Notes under the pieces: model-generated | The model's input: only the letters and a program-made list of their open reading frames with translations | What the model was told of the DNA's origin: nothing | The model's database searches: none | Assembly: GCA_030425205.1 (NCBI GenBank) | Contig: JAUIAP010000005.1 | Span: 248,001-312,000 of the forward strand | Direction of reading: 5' to 3' | Length of the DNA: 64,000 nucleotides | DNA from: Anaerolineae bacterium | Lineage (GTDB): Bacteria > Chloroflexota > Anaerolineae > Promineifilales > Promineifilaceae | Translations under genes and position numbers: made by a program | In this document: in pieces, positions 32,501-41,404 of the stretch | Position numbering within the stretch: the stretch's first letter is position 1 | Layout: each line of letters starts with the position of its first letter

Positions 32501-35302
32501 ATGGAATGGCATTTGCGCGACACAGAAACCGTGCTGACTGAGTTGAACACGGACCCGAAAAAAGGCTTATCAGAGAGCGAGGTTCAAGAACGGCTCGAAA
32601 AATACGGTGCGAACGAAATTCAGAGCGGCGAGGTTCGCAAACCGATTGACATGATCATCGATCAGTTCCGAGATGTGATGGTCATCATCCTGATCGTTGC
32701 TGCGCTCGTCTCGTTTTTCATCGCCTATTTAGAAGGGCATGGTGACTATCTCGACGGGATTGTGATTTTAGCAATCGTGATCATCAACGCCGTGATTGGT
32801 TTTGTGCAGGAGTATCGTGCGGAACAGGCTATGGAAGCGTTAAAGGAGTTGGCGCGTCCCGATGCAAAGGTGCGGCGCGATGGCAAAGTCCAGAAGGTGC
32901 CGTCAAAATCGCTCGTTCCCGGTGACATCATTATGGTTGACGCAGGCGACGCAATTTCGGCCGATGCGCGCATCGTCCAAGCCGCCAACCTCCGTGCTCA
33001 AGAAGCCTCCCTCACAGGTGAATCAAACCCCGTCTCTAAAAACACTGACACCCTCAGCGGTGAAAATATCCCACTTGGCGACCGCAAAAATATGCTCTAC
33101 ATGGGAACTGCCGCCAACTATGGGCGTGGAACGGCTGTTGTCACGGCGACGGGGATGCAGACTGAACTTGGCAACATTGCCGAGTTGATTCAGGGCGTGG
33201 GCAATGAACAAACGCCGTTGCAAAAACGCATGGCGCAGTTGGGTCGCACGCTTGCAATGGTCGTTTTGGGCATTATCGCCCTTGTTGTCGTGTTGGGACT
33301 TATCCGTGAGCCGGAGATCAATCGGGAAGTAATTATCGAACTGTTCCTGACGGCAGTCGCAATGGCAGTGGCCGCGATTCCGGAAGGGTTGCCCGCCATT
33401 GTAACGATTTCACTCGCCTTGGGCGCACGCCGCTTGCTTGAGCAGAAATCGCTCATTCGTAAGCTTCCCGCTGTTGAAACGCTCGGCTCCGTCACGACGA
33501 TCTGCTCCGATAAAACAGGAACGCTGACCCAGAACCGTATGACCGTTCAGGTGCTTGATCTCGCCGACGAAAAACTGGTCATCGAAGGGCGCAAAGAGGG
33601 CAATATCCCAATCTTCAAGGCGGTTGATACAGACCGGCCCGACGTGACGACGATTGAGTTGTTGCTGTTAGCGAGTGCGCTCAATAACGACGCGACGATT
33701 GAGGCAGACCCCGACGATCCGCTTGGCTATAAGACGATTGGCGACCCGACAGAAGCGGCACTACTCGTTGCGGCGAAAAGCTATGATCTTGAGAAAGAGC
33801 GCATCGATGAACTCTTCCCGCGTGTAGATGAGGTGCCGTTTTCATCTGATCGCAAACGCATGACGACCGTGCACAAGATGGACGACAAGGCAATTGCGGA
33901 GATCGACCAACATGCAGTCAAGGCGTTTTCCTCGTTTGCCCATGACTATGCGGCATTCACAAAAGGGGCTTTGAGCGTTGTGCTAGATATTTCTACGCGC
34001 GTCTGGCTGCACGATCATGTGGAGCCGCTCGATGACGAGTGGCGCGCGCGGATTGAAAAGTCTGGTGACGAGATGGCCGAGAATGGGCTGCGCGTCTTGG
34101 GCGTTGCCATTCGCACGTTTGACCATCAGCCAGAACAAGAGGCATTGGAGCAGAAGCTGGTCTTTCTCGGCTTGGTGGCGATGATGGACCCACCACGTCC
34201 AGAGGTGAAGCTGGCGGTTGAGGAGTGTTTGACGGCGGGAATTCGGCCGATAATGATCACGGGCGACCATCCCATCACGGCCAAAGAGATCGCCAAACAG
34301 CTCAATATCGCCAAAGATGGTGATCGTGTTGTGACAGGTCGTGAACTCGCCGTCATGAGCATGGATCAGTTAAAAGAGGTCGTTGAAGAGGTTCCAGTCT
34401 TTGCGCGGGTTGCCCCAGAACACAAGCTCAACATCGTTCAAGCGTTGCAGGAAAAAGGGCATATCGTCGCCATGACGGGTGATGGCGTGAACGATGCGCC
34501 GGCGTTGCGCAAGAGCGACATCGGTGTGGCGATGGGGATTACGGGAACGGATGTATCGAAGGAAGCGGCCGATATGGTGCTGCTCGATGACAACTTTGCG
34601 ACGATTGTGCGTGCCGTCAAAGAAGGGCGCACGATCTATGACAACGTTCGTAAGTTCTTGCAATACATCCTGACATCAAATGCAGGCGAAATTTATGTTA
34701 TGCTGTTTGGCCCGCTGTTGGGAATGCCGCTCCCATTAATTCCGCTACAAATCTTGTGGATCAACTTGGTGACGGATGGATTGCCCGGACTTGCGCTTTC
34801 GGTTGAACCTTCTGAGAAGGACACCATGACACGCGAGCCCTATGCGCCAGATGAAAGCATCTTCAGTCGCGGCATTGGCCCACGGGTCTTGTGGGCGGGT
34901 CTATTGATGGGTCTCGTCTCGTTGGGTGTTGGCTATGCTGGCTTTCAGGGCTGGATCTCATCGCCATTTGGTCATGTCGTTGGAACTGAGGAGCATATGC
35001 GCTGGTGGCGCACGCTGACATTTAACACATTGACACTGTCGCAAATGGGCAACGCCCTCGCTATTCGCTCGAATCGAGAATCTCTTTTCACCATCGGTCT
35101 GCGCTCCAACATGATGATGATCTATGCGGTGATCTTGACGTTCGTGCTGCAAATGGCTGTGATTTACATTCCGTTTTTGCAGAATGTGTTCAATACGACC
35201 GCGCTTTCATTGCCAATCATGGCGGGAACGCTGGTGTTGAGTACGGCAGTCTTTTGGGCGATTGAGTTCGAAAAATGGCTGAAGAGAAGGAGTGCTGCAT
35301 GA
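32501..35302 (+). CDS. P-type (P2) cation-transporting ATPase, Ca2+-ATPase-like
   Basis: 933 residues; GAGGAG precedes the ATG. N-terminal cation-ATPase domain, TM1-2 (MVIILIVAALVSFFIAYL, GIVILAIVIINAVIGFV), actuator loop with TGES, TM4 AVAAIPEGLPAIVTI, phosphorylation site SDKTGTLT, nucleotide-binding and hinge motifs (GDPTEAALL, MTGDGVNDAPAL), TM5-6 with NAGEI and ILWINLVTDGLPGLALS, and a C-terminal four-helix membrane region. PEGLP and NLVTDGLP favour the SERCA-like Ca2+ (or Mn2+/Na+) pumps over heavy-metal P1 pumps. It is the first gene of a tightly overlapping four-gene operon. Confidence 0.93.
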   Translation: MEWHLRDTETVLTELNTDPKKGLSESEVQERLEKYGANEIQSGEVRKPIDMIIDQFRDVMVIILIVAALVSFFIAYLEGHGDYLDGIVILAIVIINAVIGFVQEYRAEQAMEALKELARPDAKVRRDGKVQKVPSKSLVPGDIIMVDAGDAISADARIVQAANLRAQEASLTGESNPVSKNTDTLSGENIPLGDRKNMLYMGTAANYGRGTAVVTATGMQTELGNIAELIQGVGNEQTPLQKRMAQLGRTLAMVVLGIIALVVVLGLIREPEINREVIIELFLTAVAMAVAAIPEGLPAIVTISLALGARRLLEQKSLIRKLPAVETLGSVTTICSDKTGTLTQNRMTVQVLDLADEKLVIEGRKEGNIPIFKAVDTDRPDVTTIELLLLASALNNDATIEADPDDPLGYKTIGDPTEAALLVAAKSYDLEKERIDELFPRVDEVPFSSDRKRMTTVHKMDDKAIAEIDQHAVKAFSSFAHDYAAFTKGALSVVLDISTRVWLHDHVEPLDDEWRARIEKSGDEMAENGLRVLGVAIRTFDHQPEQEALEQKLVFLGLVAMMDPPRPEVKLAVEECLTAGIRPIMITGDHPITAKEIAKQLNIAKDGDRVVTGRELAVMSMDQLKEVVEEVPVFARVAPEHKLNIVQALQEKGHIVAMTGDGVNDAPALRKSDIGVAMGITGTDVSKEAADMVLLDDNFATIVRAVKEGRTIYDNVRKFLQYILTSNAGEIYVMLFGPLLGMPLPLIPLQILWINLVTDGLPGLALSVEPSEKDTMTREPYAPDESIFSRGIGPRVLWAGLLMGLVSLGVGYAGFQGWISSPFGHVVGTEEHMRWWRTLTFNTLTLSQMGNALAIRSNRESLFTIGLRSNMMMIYAVILTFVLQMAVIYIPFLQNVFNTTALSLPIMAGTLVLSTAVFWAIEFEKWLKRRSAA

Positions 35303-36204
35303 TCGATGCGCTAAACAATCAGCACGCGATTGCCTCTCACATCCAGTTCGAATTGGGCGTGGGACGCTTGCCAACTGCCTACATCAATAATGCTCACGCC
35401 CGTGCGACCGTCTCGCTGCATGGGGGGCATATGGTCTCGTTTGCGAACGAACATGGACAGTTGTTGTGGGTGAGCGGATTGGCGACATACGATCATGGCG
35501 AGGCGATTCGCGGTGGTGTGCCTGTTATTTGGCCGTGGTTTGGCGCACATCTGACCGATAAAGATTTGCCTGCGCACGGTTTTGTGCGAGCATCGATGTG
35601 GGACGTTGTCCGCACTGAGGTGTTGGCAGATGGCGGAACGCGCTTGGTGTTGGGGATTGAAGATTCGGCCGAAACTCGCGCCATCTGGCCCCACAGCTTC
35701 CAACTGCAAGTCACCTTCGACATCGCCACCACCCTAACCATCACGCTGACCGTCAAAAATACGGGCGCAACCCCATTCCGCTGGAGTGGCGCACTGCACA
35801 CCTATTTTGCCATCTCCGACGTTGCACAAACAGCCGTTGCAGGGTTAGATGGCGTTGCATTTAAAGATACGGTTGCACATGTTGACGATGTACAAAGCGG
35901 CGACATTCGCTTCCCAGACGGCGCGACAGTTGATAATGTGTATCACGCCGCGCCTGCGGAACTGTTGTTGCAAGACGAAACTCATGTGACACGGATCACG
36001 TCACAAAACGCTGACGCAACGGTTGTCTGGAATCCGGGCAGGAGCGTGCAAAAGGCTGACATAGATGAGGACGCATTTGAACGATTTGTCTGTGTTGAAA
36101 CGGCATGCGGGGCAAGTGCAACAACACAAGATGAAATGCCACTGCTTGCACCAGGCGAAAGCACAACGTTCTCCGCTACCTATCAGCATGAGGAAAGAGC
36201 ATGA
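35299..36204 (+). CDS. D-hexose-6-phosphate mutarotase (aldose 1-epimerase family, YeaD-like)
   Basis: 301 residues from the ATG at 35299 with AAGGAG upstream; it overlaps the ATPase stop by four bases (ATGA). GLATYDHGEAIRGGVPVIWPWFGAH carries the conserved Arg and substrate-pocket residues, HGFVRASMWDV the first His, ALHTYFAISD the catalytic His region and FVCVETACG the catalytic Glu. Members interconvert alpha and beta anomers of glucose-6-phosphate or other hexose phosphates. Its place inside a cation-pump operon is unusual and has no obvious metabolic reason. Confidence 0.9.
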   Translation: MIDALNNQHAIASHIQFELGVGRLPTAYINNAHARATVSLHGGHMVSFANEHGQLLWVSGLATYDHGEAIRGGVPVIWPWFGAHLTDKDLPAHGFVRASMWDVVRTEVLADGGTRLVLGIEDSAETRAIWPHSFQLQVTFDIATTLTITLTVKNTGATPFRWSGALHTYFAISDVAQTAVAGLDGVAFKDTVAHVDDVQSGDIRFPDGATVDNVYHAAPAELLLQDETHVTRITSQNADATVVWNPGRSVQKADIDEDAFERFVCVETACGASATTQDEMPLLAPGESTTFSATYQHEERA

Positions 36205-36437
36205 AATACGAGAAGAAAAACAATATTGGCATTTTGTTGATGATGGCGGGAACGATCTTGTTGGTTTTGTCACTGTTTCTGCCCTCACGCCTGTTGCTTA
36301 TTGCGGGAGGCGTGATTGCGGCGGCAATGCTTGGCGCAGGACTTTACATGATGACGCGCGGGTTTACCGAGCTTGATAAGGATCATCCAGATTACAATCG
36401 CTATCAGGATATGAAGGAACAAAAGAAAGATACATGA
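36201..36437 (+). CDS. Small membrane protein with two TM helices
   Basis: 78 residues with two adjoining hydrophobic helices (IGILLMMAGTILLVLSLF and LLLIAGGVIAAAMLGAGL) and a charged C-terminus (DKDHPDYNRYQDMKEQKKDT) likely in the cytosol. It overlaps both neighbours by four bases, so it is translated as part of the operon. It might be a small partner of the P-type ATPase, but only position supports that. No family recognised. Confidence 0.7.
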   Translation: MKYEKKNNIGILLMMAGTILLVLSLFLPSRLLLIAGGVIAAAMLGAGLYMMTRGFTELDKDHPDYNRYQDMKEQKKDT

Positions 36438-36928
36438 AGACATTACTAATTTTGCGACACGCAAAGTCAAGCTGGAAGGACTTGTCACAGGCCGACCATG
36501 ATCGGCCGCTCAATAAACGCGGTAAGCGCGATGCCCCGCGCATCGGAAAATTCATGCGTGACACAGATATCGTGCCTGATTTGATCATCTCATCGACGGC
36601 GAAACGGGCGCGCAAGACAGCGCAGGCAGTGGCGGATGAGGTGGACTATCCAAAAGATATAACTTTGACGCGCGACCTTTATCATGCCTATCCCGATGCG
36701 TTTGTCGAGATATTGCAGGGGCTAGACAACCATTTCCGCTCGGTGCTGATGGTGGCGCATAATCCGGGAATTGAAGAGCTGGTCGCGCAGTTGAGCGGTG
36801 TCTATGAGCGCATGACCACAGGAGCGTTGGCGCATTTTGAGCTGCCGATTGATGACTGGCAGGATATGGACAGTGAGATGCGCGGAAAGTTGCGAGGGAT
36901 TTATCGGCCGAAAGAGCTGTCCAATTAA
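36434..36928 (+). CDS. SixA-like histidine phosphatase
   Basis: 164 residues. N-terminal LILRHAKSSWKD carries the catalytic His of the RHG/RHA superfamily; DHDRPLNKRGKRDAP, SSTAKRARKTAQ and LMVAHNPGIEEL are the SixA signature. SixA dephosphorylates phosphohistidine on signalling and phosphotransfer proteins. The start overlaps the upstream stop (ATGA). It closes the four-gene overlapping run; a methyltransferase gene follows after 24 bp. Confidence 0.9.
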   Translation: MKTLLILRHAKSSWKDLSQADHDRPLNKRGKRDAPRIGKFMRDTDIVPDLIISSTAKRARKTAQAVADEVDYPKDITLTRDLYHAYPDAFVEILQGLDNHFRSVLMVAHNPGIEELVAQLSGVYERMTTGALAHFELPIDDWQDMDSEMRGKLRGIYRPKELSN

Positions 36929-36952
36929 GCAGCCATAATTTTGTGAGAAGCG

Positions 36953-37720
36953 ATGAGTTTGCAAATCTTAGCCAAAGTCAAAGAACAGTTTGGAAAATCG
37001 GCCGAATCCTATGTCACCAGCGAGGTCCACGCGAAGGGCTGGACTTTGGCGCGAATGGTTGAACTCGTTCAGCCACAAGCTGACTGGCAGATGCTTGACG
37101 TGGCGACGGGGGGCGGGCATACGGCACGGGTCTTTGCGCCGCATGTCGCCCATGTGACGGTGACCGATTTGACGCCGGAAATGCTGAAATCGGCCGAAAA
37201 CCATTTGGTCGCATCTGGAATCACAAATACGTCCTATAAGATTGCCAACGCACTCGACCTTCCATTTGACGACGGCAGCTTCGATCTCGTCACGTGCCGC
37301 ATCGCGCCCCATCATTTTCCCGACGTCTTCCCATTCTTGCAGGAAGCTAAGCGCGTTCTCAAGTCTGGCAGTCTCCTTGCCATTGTGGACAACGTTGTGC
37401 CTGAAGGAGAGGGCGGCGATTACATCAACGCCTTTGAGAAGCTGCGCGACCCTAGCCATGTGCGTTGTCTCTCCAACGAGGAGTGGCAACAAGACCTCTA
37501 CGGCGCAGGTTTTGAACTACACCACAATGAGGAAGGGCGTATGAAAATCGAGTTCGCTAGCTGGACTGCGCGCATGAATGTGAGCGATCTCGACCGCGTG
37601 CGCCTACAGGCACTCCTTAAGCAAGCACCACCAGAAGCACACGCCTCCTTGACCCCCGAATTTTCGAGCGATAGAATCCACTTTTACTTACAGAGAATTA
37701 TTTTAGTGGCTAGTGGCTAG
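36953..37720 (+). CDS. Class I SAM-dependent methyltransferase
   Basis: 255 residues. UbiE-like architecture: motif I LDVATGGGHTARVF, post-I VTVTDLTPEML, motif II region IANALDLPFDDGSFDLVTCRIAPHHF and motif III AKRVLKSGSLLAIVD. The acceptor cannot be told from sequence. The final codons (VASG and stop) fall inside a word-repeat element, so the repeat supplies the C-terminus and may have shortened or extended the protein. It could be co-transcribed with the SixA gene 24 bp upstream. Confidence 0.9.
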   Translation: MSLQILAKVKEQFGKSAESYVTSEVHAKGWTLARMVELVQPQADWQMLDVATGGGHTARVFAPHVAHVTVTDLTPEMLKSAENHLVASGITNTSYKIANALDLPFDDGSFDLVTCRIAPHHFPDVFPFLQEAKRVLKSGSLLAIVDNVVPEGEGGDYINAFEKLRDPSHVRCLSNEEWQQDLYGAGFELHHNEEGRMKIEFASWTARMNVSDLDRVRLQALLKQAPPEAHASLTPEFSSDRIHFYLQRIILVASG

Positions 37721-37774
37721 TCGCTCGTCGTTAGGTTTTTACTAGCAACCAGCAATCAGCAACTAGCAACTTGT
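37706..37774. repeat. Word-repeat element before miaB
   Basis: GTGGCTAGTGGCTAGTCGC words on the left and ACTAGCAACCAGCAATCAGC words on the right, in part inverted copies of each other. Related to the elements at 32160 and 52605. Confidence 0.55.
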
Positions 37775-37775
37775 T

Positions 37776-39155
37776 ATGTCAAAGAAATATCACTTCTGGA
37801 TCACAGGTTGCCAAATGAACTACGCCGACGCTCGGCAGGTGGCGACCGCACTCGAAAAGCAAGGGTATCGCGCGTCGCCGACTGCCGATGACGCGGACGT
37901 TGTCGTGCTGCAAACCTGCACTGTGCGCCAACAGTCAGAGGACAAGGCGTACAACAAATTGCGTGCGCTTTATGCCAATAAGAAAACCAACCCCGACTTG
38001 ACCCTGGCCGTTATGGGATGTGTCGTTGGCGTGCGTGGGAACAAGGCCATGCAGCAAGAGTTCCCATATGTCGATGTCTTTATGGAGCCACAAACGGATG
38101 GTGCACCGCTCATCTCGCACATTTTGCGCGGTGAAGACAAGCAGATCGATGAGGCGGACAAGGCACACCTCGCGGCATTGCAGGATGAAGCGGTTATCCT
38201 GCCCGAACATGAACGCGGCAATATCGTCTGCGCACCTGTGTCAATTGTCTATGGATGCTCACATGCCTGTTCGTTCTGCATTATTCCGCAGAAGCGTGGG
38301 ATTGAGCGTAGTCGGCCGATTGGCGCTATCGTCAGCGAAGTGCGCGGATTGGTCAAGCAAGGTGTGAAAGAGGTGATGTTGCTCGGTCAGATTGTGGATC
38401 GTTATGGCTACGATGTTCCCGATGGCCCCGATCTCGCCGACCTGCTCAAACAGGTCAACGAGGTTGAAGGGTTGGAACGCATCCGCTTTTTGACCAGTCA
38501 CCCGAACTACATGACTGACAAAATTCTCTACGCTATCCGTGACTTGCCCAAGGTGATGCCGCAAGTTGAAGTTCCTGTTCAGGCAGGAGATGATGTGGTG
38601 CTGGAAAACATGAAGCGTGGTTATACGCAACAGCAATACCGCGATCTGGTGCAGCGTATCCGCCATATCGTGCCTGAAGCGTCCATTCACTGTGACATCA
38701 TCGTTGGTTTTCCCGGCGAGACGGACACACAGTTTGAGGAGACGTACAATCTCCTCCGAGATATGCGCCTCGAAAAGGTTCATCTTGCCAGATATAGTCC
38801 ACGTCCGGGCACGGTGTCGGCGCGGCGCATGGAAGATGATGTGCCAGACGAGGCAAAACGTGACCGTTTCCAGCGCATCGAAGCATTGCAACGCGAAATG
38901 CAAGAAGAGATGAATGCGGCCTATCTTGGGACGGTGCAATCAGTGTTGGTCGAAGATATGCACAAAGGTCGCTGGAAAGGTCGCAACCCGCAGGGCCGAC
39001 TGGTTTTCTTTGATGATCCACGTTCGTTGAAAGGCGAGCTGGTCGATGTGAAAATCACGCATACAGGTGCGTATAGCTTATCTGGCGAGTCGGTTGATAA
39101 GCCGAAACATGATTTTATTGAGATGGGGACGACGATTCCACTCGCCGTTATGTAG
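37776..39155 (+). CDS. miaB: MiaB-like tRNA-2-methylthio-N6-isopentenyladenosine synthase
   Basis: 459 residues. Radical-SAM methylthiotransferase. N-terminal UPF0004 domain with three cluster cysteines in TGCQMN, QTCTVR and MGCVVG; radical-SAM motif CSHACSFCIIP; C-terminal TRAM domain (~390-459). The order and spacing fit MiaB, which adds a methylthio group to A37 of tRNAs reading UNN codons. The usual LLGQNV(N/D)SYG is here LLGQIVDRYG, an Asn-to-Ile change worth noting. RimO is less likely because of GCQMN. A terminator follows at 39192. Confidence 0.9.
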   Translation: MSKKYHFWITGCQMNYADARQVATALEKQGYRASPTADDADVVVLQTCTVRQQSEDKAYNKLRALYANKKTNPDLTLAVMGCVVGVRGNKAMQQEFPYVDVFMEPQTDGAPLISHILRGEDKQIDEADKAHLAALQDEAVILPEHERGNIVCAPVSIVYGCSHACSFCIIPQKRGIERSRPIGAIVSEVRGLVKQGVKEVMLLGQIVDRYGYDVPDGPDLADLLKQVNEVEGLERIRFLTSHPNYMTDKILYAIRDLPKVMPQVEVPVQAGDDVVLENMKRGYTQQQYRDLVQRIRHIVPEASIHCDIIVGFPGETDTQFEETYNLLRDMRLEKVHLARYSPRPGTVSARRMEDDVPDEAKRDRFQRIEALQREMQEEMNAAYLGTVQSVLVEDMHKGRWKGRNPQGRLVFFDDPRSLKGELVDVKITHTGAYSLSGESVDKPKHDFIEMGTTIPLAVM

Positions 39156-39191
39156 ATCTCCTAAGAACGGGTCAAAATCTAGTCAATATAG

Positions 39192-39220
39192 AAGGGGCTG
39201 CTCAATCGAGCAGCCCCTTT
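39192..39220. terminator. Bidirectional terminator between miaB and the cold-shock gene
   Basis: AAGGGGCTGCTC / GAGCAGCCCCTT with an AATC loop; TTT and TTGTGTCTTT follow on the plus strand. Confidence 0.85.
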
Positions 39221-39274
39221 GTGTCTTTCTATCGAGTTAAATGAGCGTGACGAGTAGGCTAACCCGAGTCAATT

Positions 39275-39487
39275 TTAGCGACGTAGCACGCGGCGTGCCT
39301 GTGGCCCTTTGCCCTTGTCAACTTCATCATACACGACGGGATCACCTTCCATAAAGCTGCGATACCCTTCCCCTTCAATCGCAGAGTAATGCAGAAACAC
39401 ATCTGCGCTCGCGCCATCTTCTGGTTCGATAAAGCCGAAGCCTTTCAAACGATTAAACCACTTAACAATGCCACGTTTCCTAGTCAT
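39275..39487 (-). CDS. Cold-shock domain protein
   Basis: 70 residues from the ATG at 39487, which has GGGAG 8 nt upstream. RNP1 in GIVKWFNRLKGFGFI and RNP2 in DVFLHYSAI give the single-stranded nucleic-acid surface of CspA-type OB folds. The basic C-terminus (KGKGPQARRVLRR) is usual. Likely an RNA chaperone. Convergent with miaB and sharing its terminator. Confidence 0.93.
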   Translation of the reverse strand: MTRKRGIVKWFNRLKGFGFIEPEDGASADVFLHYSAIEGEGYRSFMEGDPVVYDEVDKGKGPQARRVLRR

Positions 39488-39616
39488 TATTATAACTCCC
39501 AAGTTTTGTTTACTACGTCGGACGATCCCTTAGACTCTAACAACTATGGAGCTGACTTTGCGTAAATGAGGCGGGAATAATCGTCCCAATAGTACCATTG
39601 GGGGATATGGGTCGGA

Positions 39617-41350
39617 CTATAAATTGCGGATTGTGCTGATAAATTGTATAAGACCCGCCGCGACCCAAAAGCTGATGCCAAGTTCGGCCGAATCGCCCAC
39701 ATACAAAACCGTCCCACTCAGGAGCAGCGCAACGGCCACGAGCGTGCTGTTGATTTGGCGTGTGCGTTTTTCGAGTCGATTGAGCTGTCGCTGCATCTGA
39801 TTGTCAGGGGCGACATTGAGCTTGAGTTTGCCACGTTCGAGATTGTCGAGAACGCGCTTTGCCTGTAGTGGAACGGCGGCGTATTCGCGGATCGTTTTGA
39901 GGATCGTTTCAAGCCCAACTTGGCGCAAGGACTGTCTGAGGACGAGCTTTCGGCCGAATTTCTCGACGTAATACCACGGGTTGATTTCGGGATTTAACAT
40001 CGCCGATAGTCCCGACAAGATGCCTAAGGCGCGCCCCAAGTAGATAAAGTTTTGCGGAATTTGAAAGGGAAAGTCGAAGAGCAAATCACGAAATTCTGAC
40101 CCCAGTTCGACCACCTCTGCCATGTCTGGATTTGATAGATCCATTAGGTCACGTCCCCAAATTTGGTCGAGAACTTTTTCTTGGGCAAAGGTGATTCTGT
40201 CGAGGTCTGCGTCGGGAAGGAAAAAGCCCAGATCGGCGTATGCGTCGGTCAAACCCTGCGCGTTGCGCGTCGTCACGCTGATCAGCGCCTTTTGCAATAA
40301 CTCGTTGGTTTTGTCAGGAATGTGCCCCATCATGCCGAAGTCAATGAAGATGATGTCAAACGGCATCGGCTCGCCTGCGAGACGTGGACGGTCGGGGCGG
40401 GTGCGCAGAAAGAGGTTGCCCGGATGGGGGTCGGCGTGGAAAAATGAGGCTTCAAAGACCTGTTTGAAGTAGATGTCGAGCAGACGATCCGCAATCTGTT
40501 TGGGGTCGATCCCAACCGCCGCAATACCTTCTGGTTCAGTTAATTTTAGCCCCTCAACATTTTCCATCGTCAGCACGCGATTGGTGCAGTAGCGAGTGAA
40601 AAATTCTGGAACATAGACACCATCCCCGTCGTCAAAGATATCAGCAAAGCGTTCGGCGTTTTGAACCTCAAGTCGATAGTCGAGTTCTTCCCACAATGTT
40701 GCGCCAAACTCATCTAGTAGAGCGGGGACGTTGGCACGACGACGAATCGGCCGATATTTCATGATCCAGCCGCTCACACGTTGCAGTGCCGTTAAGTCGG
40801 TGCGCACAAGTCGCTCGATGTCGGGACGCTGCACCTTGACGACAACGGGTTGCCCCTCGATAGGTTCTGCCATCGACCGCAGCCATGCGCGATGGGTCTG
40901 CCCCAGCGAGGCGGCCGCCATCGGCTGATCCTCCCAGCGCACAAAAATCCGCAACGGATCACCCAGTTCATTTTGTAGAACGCGCTTGATCTCATCGAGC
41001 GGCACAGGCGGCACTTCGTCCTGTAAACCAATCAGTTCTTCGATTATCTCGGGGGGTAGCACATCGACCCGCGCGCTCAAAAACTGACCGAGTTTGATCA
41101 TTACACCGCCCATGCGGACAGAGAGGAAGCGGAAACGACGTGCGATGCGGCGGAAGCGTAGTGAGCGGCGACTTTTGACAATTGGCCCGACGATCCAAAT
41201 TCGGCCGATCAGCAAATCCCAAAAGATAATTTGTGCGATCACGCCCGCAAAGAAGCTAGTCAACCGTAAGTAGCGCAAACGATCAATCGACTCCGATTGC
41301 GTCGGCGTGATCATGCTAGGTGTGGGAGTAGGGGGCGGTTGTAGACTCAT
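39617..41350 (-). CDS. ABC1/UbiB/AarF family atypical kinase
   Basis: 577 residues. KxGQ motif KLGQFLSARVDVLP, Ala-rich loop AAASLGQTHRA, VVVKVQRP lysine, ExD motif WEELDYRLE, HADPHPGNLF and IDFGMMG are all present, and two C-terminal hydrophobic helices (STLVAVALLLSGTVLYVGD and ISFWVAAGLIQFIST) anchor it. UbiB-type proteins act in quinone synthesis or lipid-cofactor handling as ATPases. A further hydrophobic stretch lies near residues 30-55. No quinone genes flank it. Confidence 0.92.
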   Translation of the reverse strand: MSLQPPPTPTPSMITPTQSESIDRLRYLRLTSFFAGVIAQIIFWDLLIGRIWIVGPIVKSRRSLRFRRIARRFRFLSVRMGGVMIKLGQFLSARVDVLPPEIIEELIGLQDEVPPVPLDEIKRVLQNELGDPLRIFVRWEDQPMAAASLGQTHRAWLRSMAEPIEGQPVVVKVQRPDIERLVRTDLTALQRVSGWIMKYRPIRRRANVPALLDEFGATLWEELDYRLEVQNAERFADIFDDGDGVYVPEFFTRYCTNRVLTMENVEGLKLTEPEGIAAVGIDPKQIADRLLDIYFKQVFEASFFHADPHPGNLFLRTRPDRPRLAGEPMPFDIIFIDFGMMGHIPDKTNELLQKALISVTTRNAQGLTDAYADLGFFLPDADLDRITFAQEKVLDQIWGRDLMDLSNPDMAEVVELGSEFRDLLFDFPFQIPQNFIYLGRALGILSGLSAMLNPEINPWYYVEKFGRKLVLRQSLRQVGLETILKTIREYAAVPLQAKRVLDNLERGKLKLNVAPDNQMQRQLNRLEKRTRQINSTLVAVALLLSGTVLYVGDSAELGISFWVAAGLIQFISTIRNL

Positions 41351-41404
41351 CGTCGCCCCGCATTATAGCATTATGGCGGGGCGATCCTCATCATGCATAT
41401 AGGG

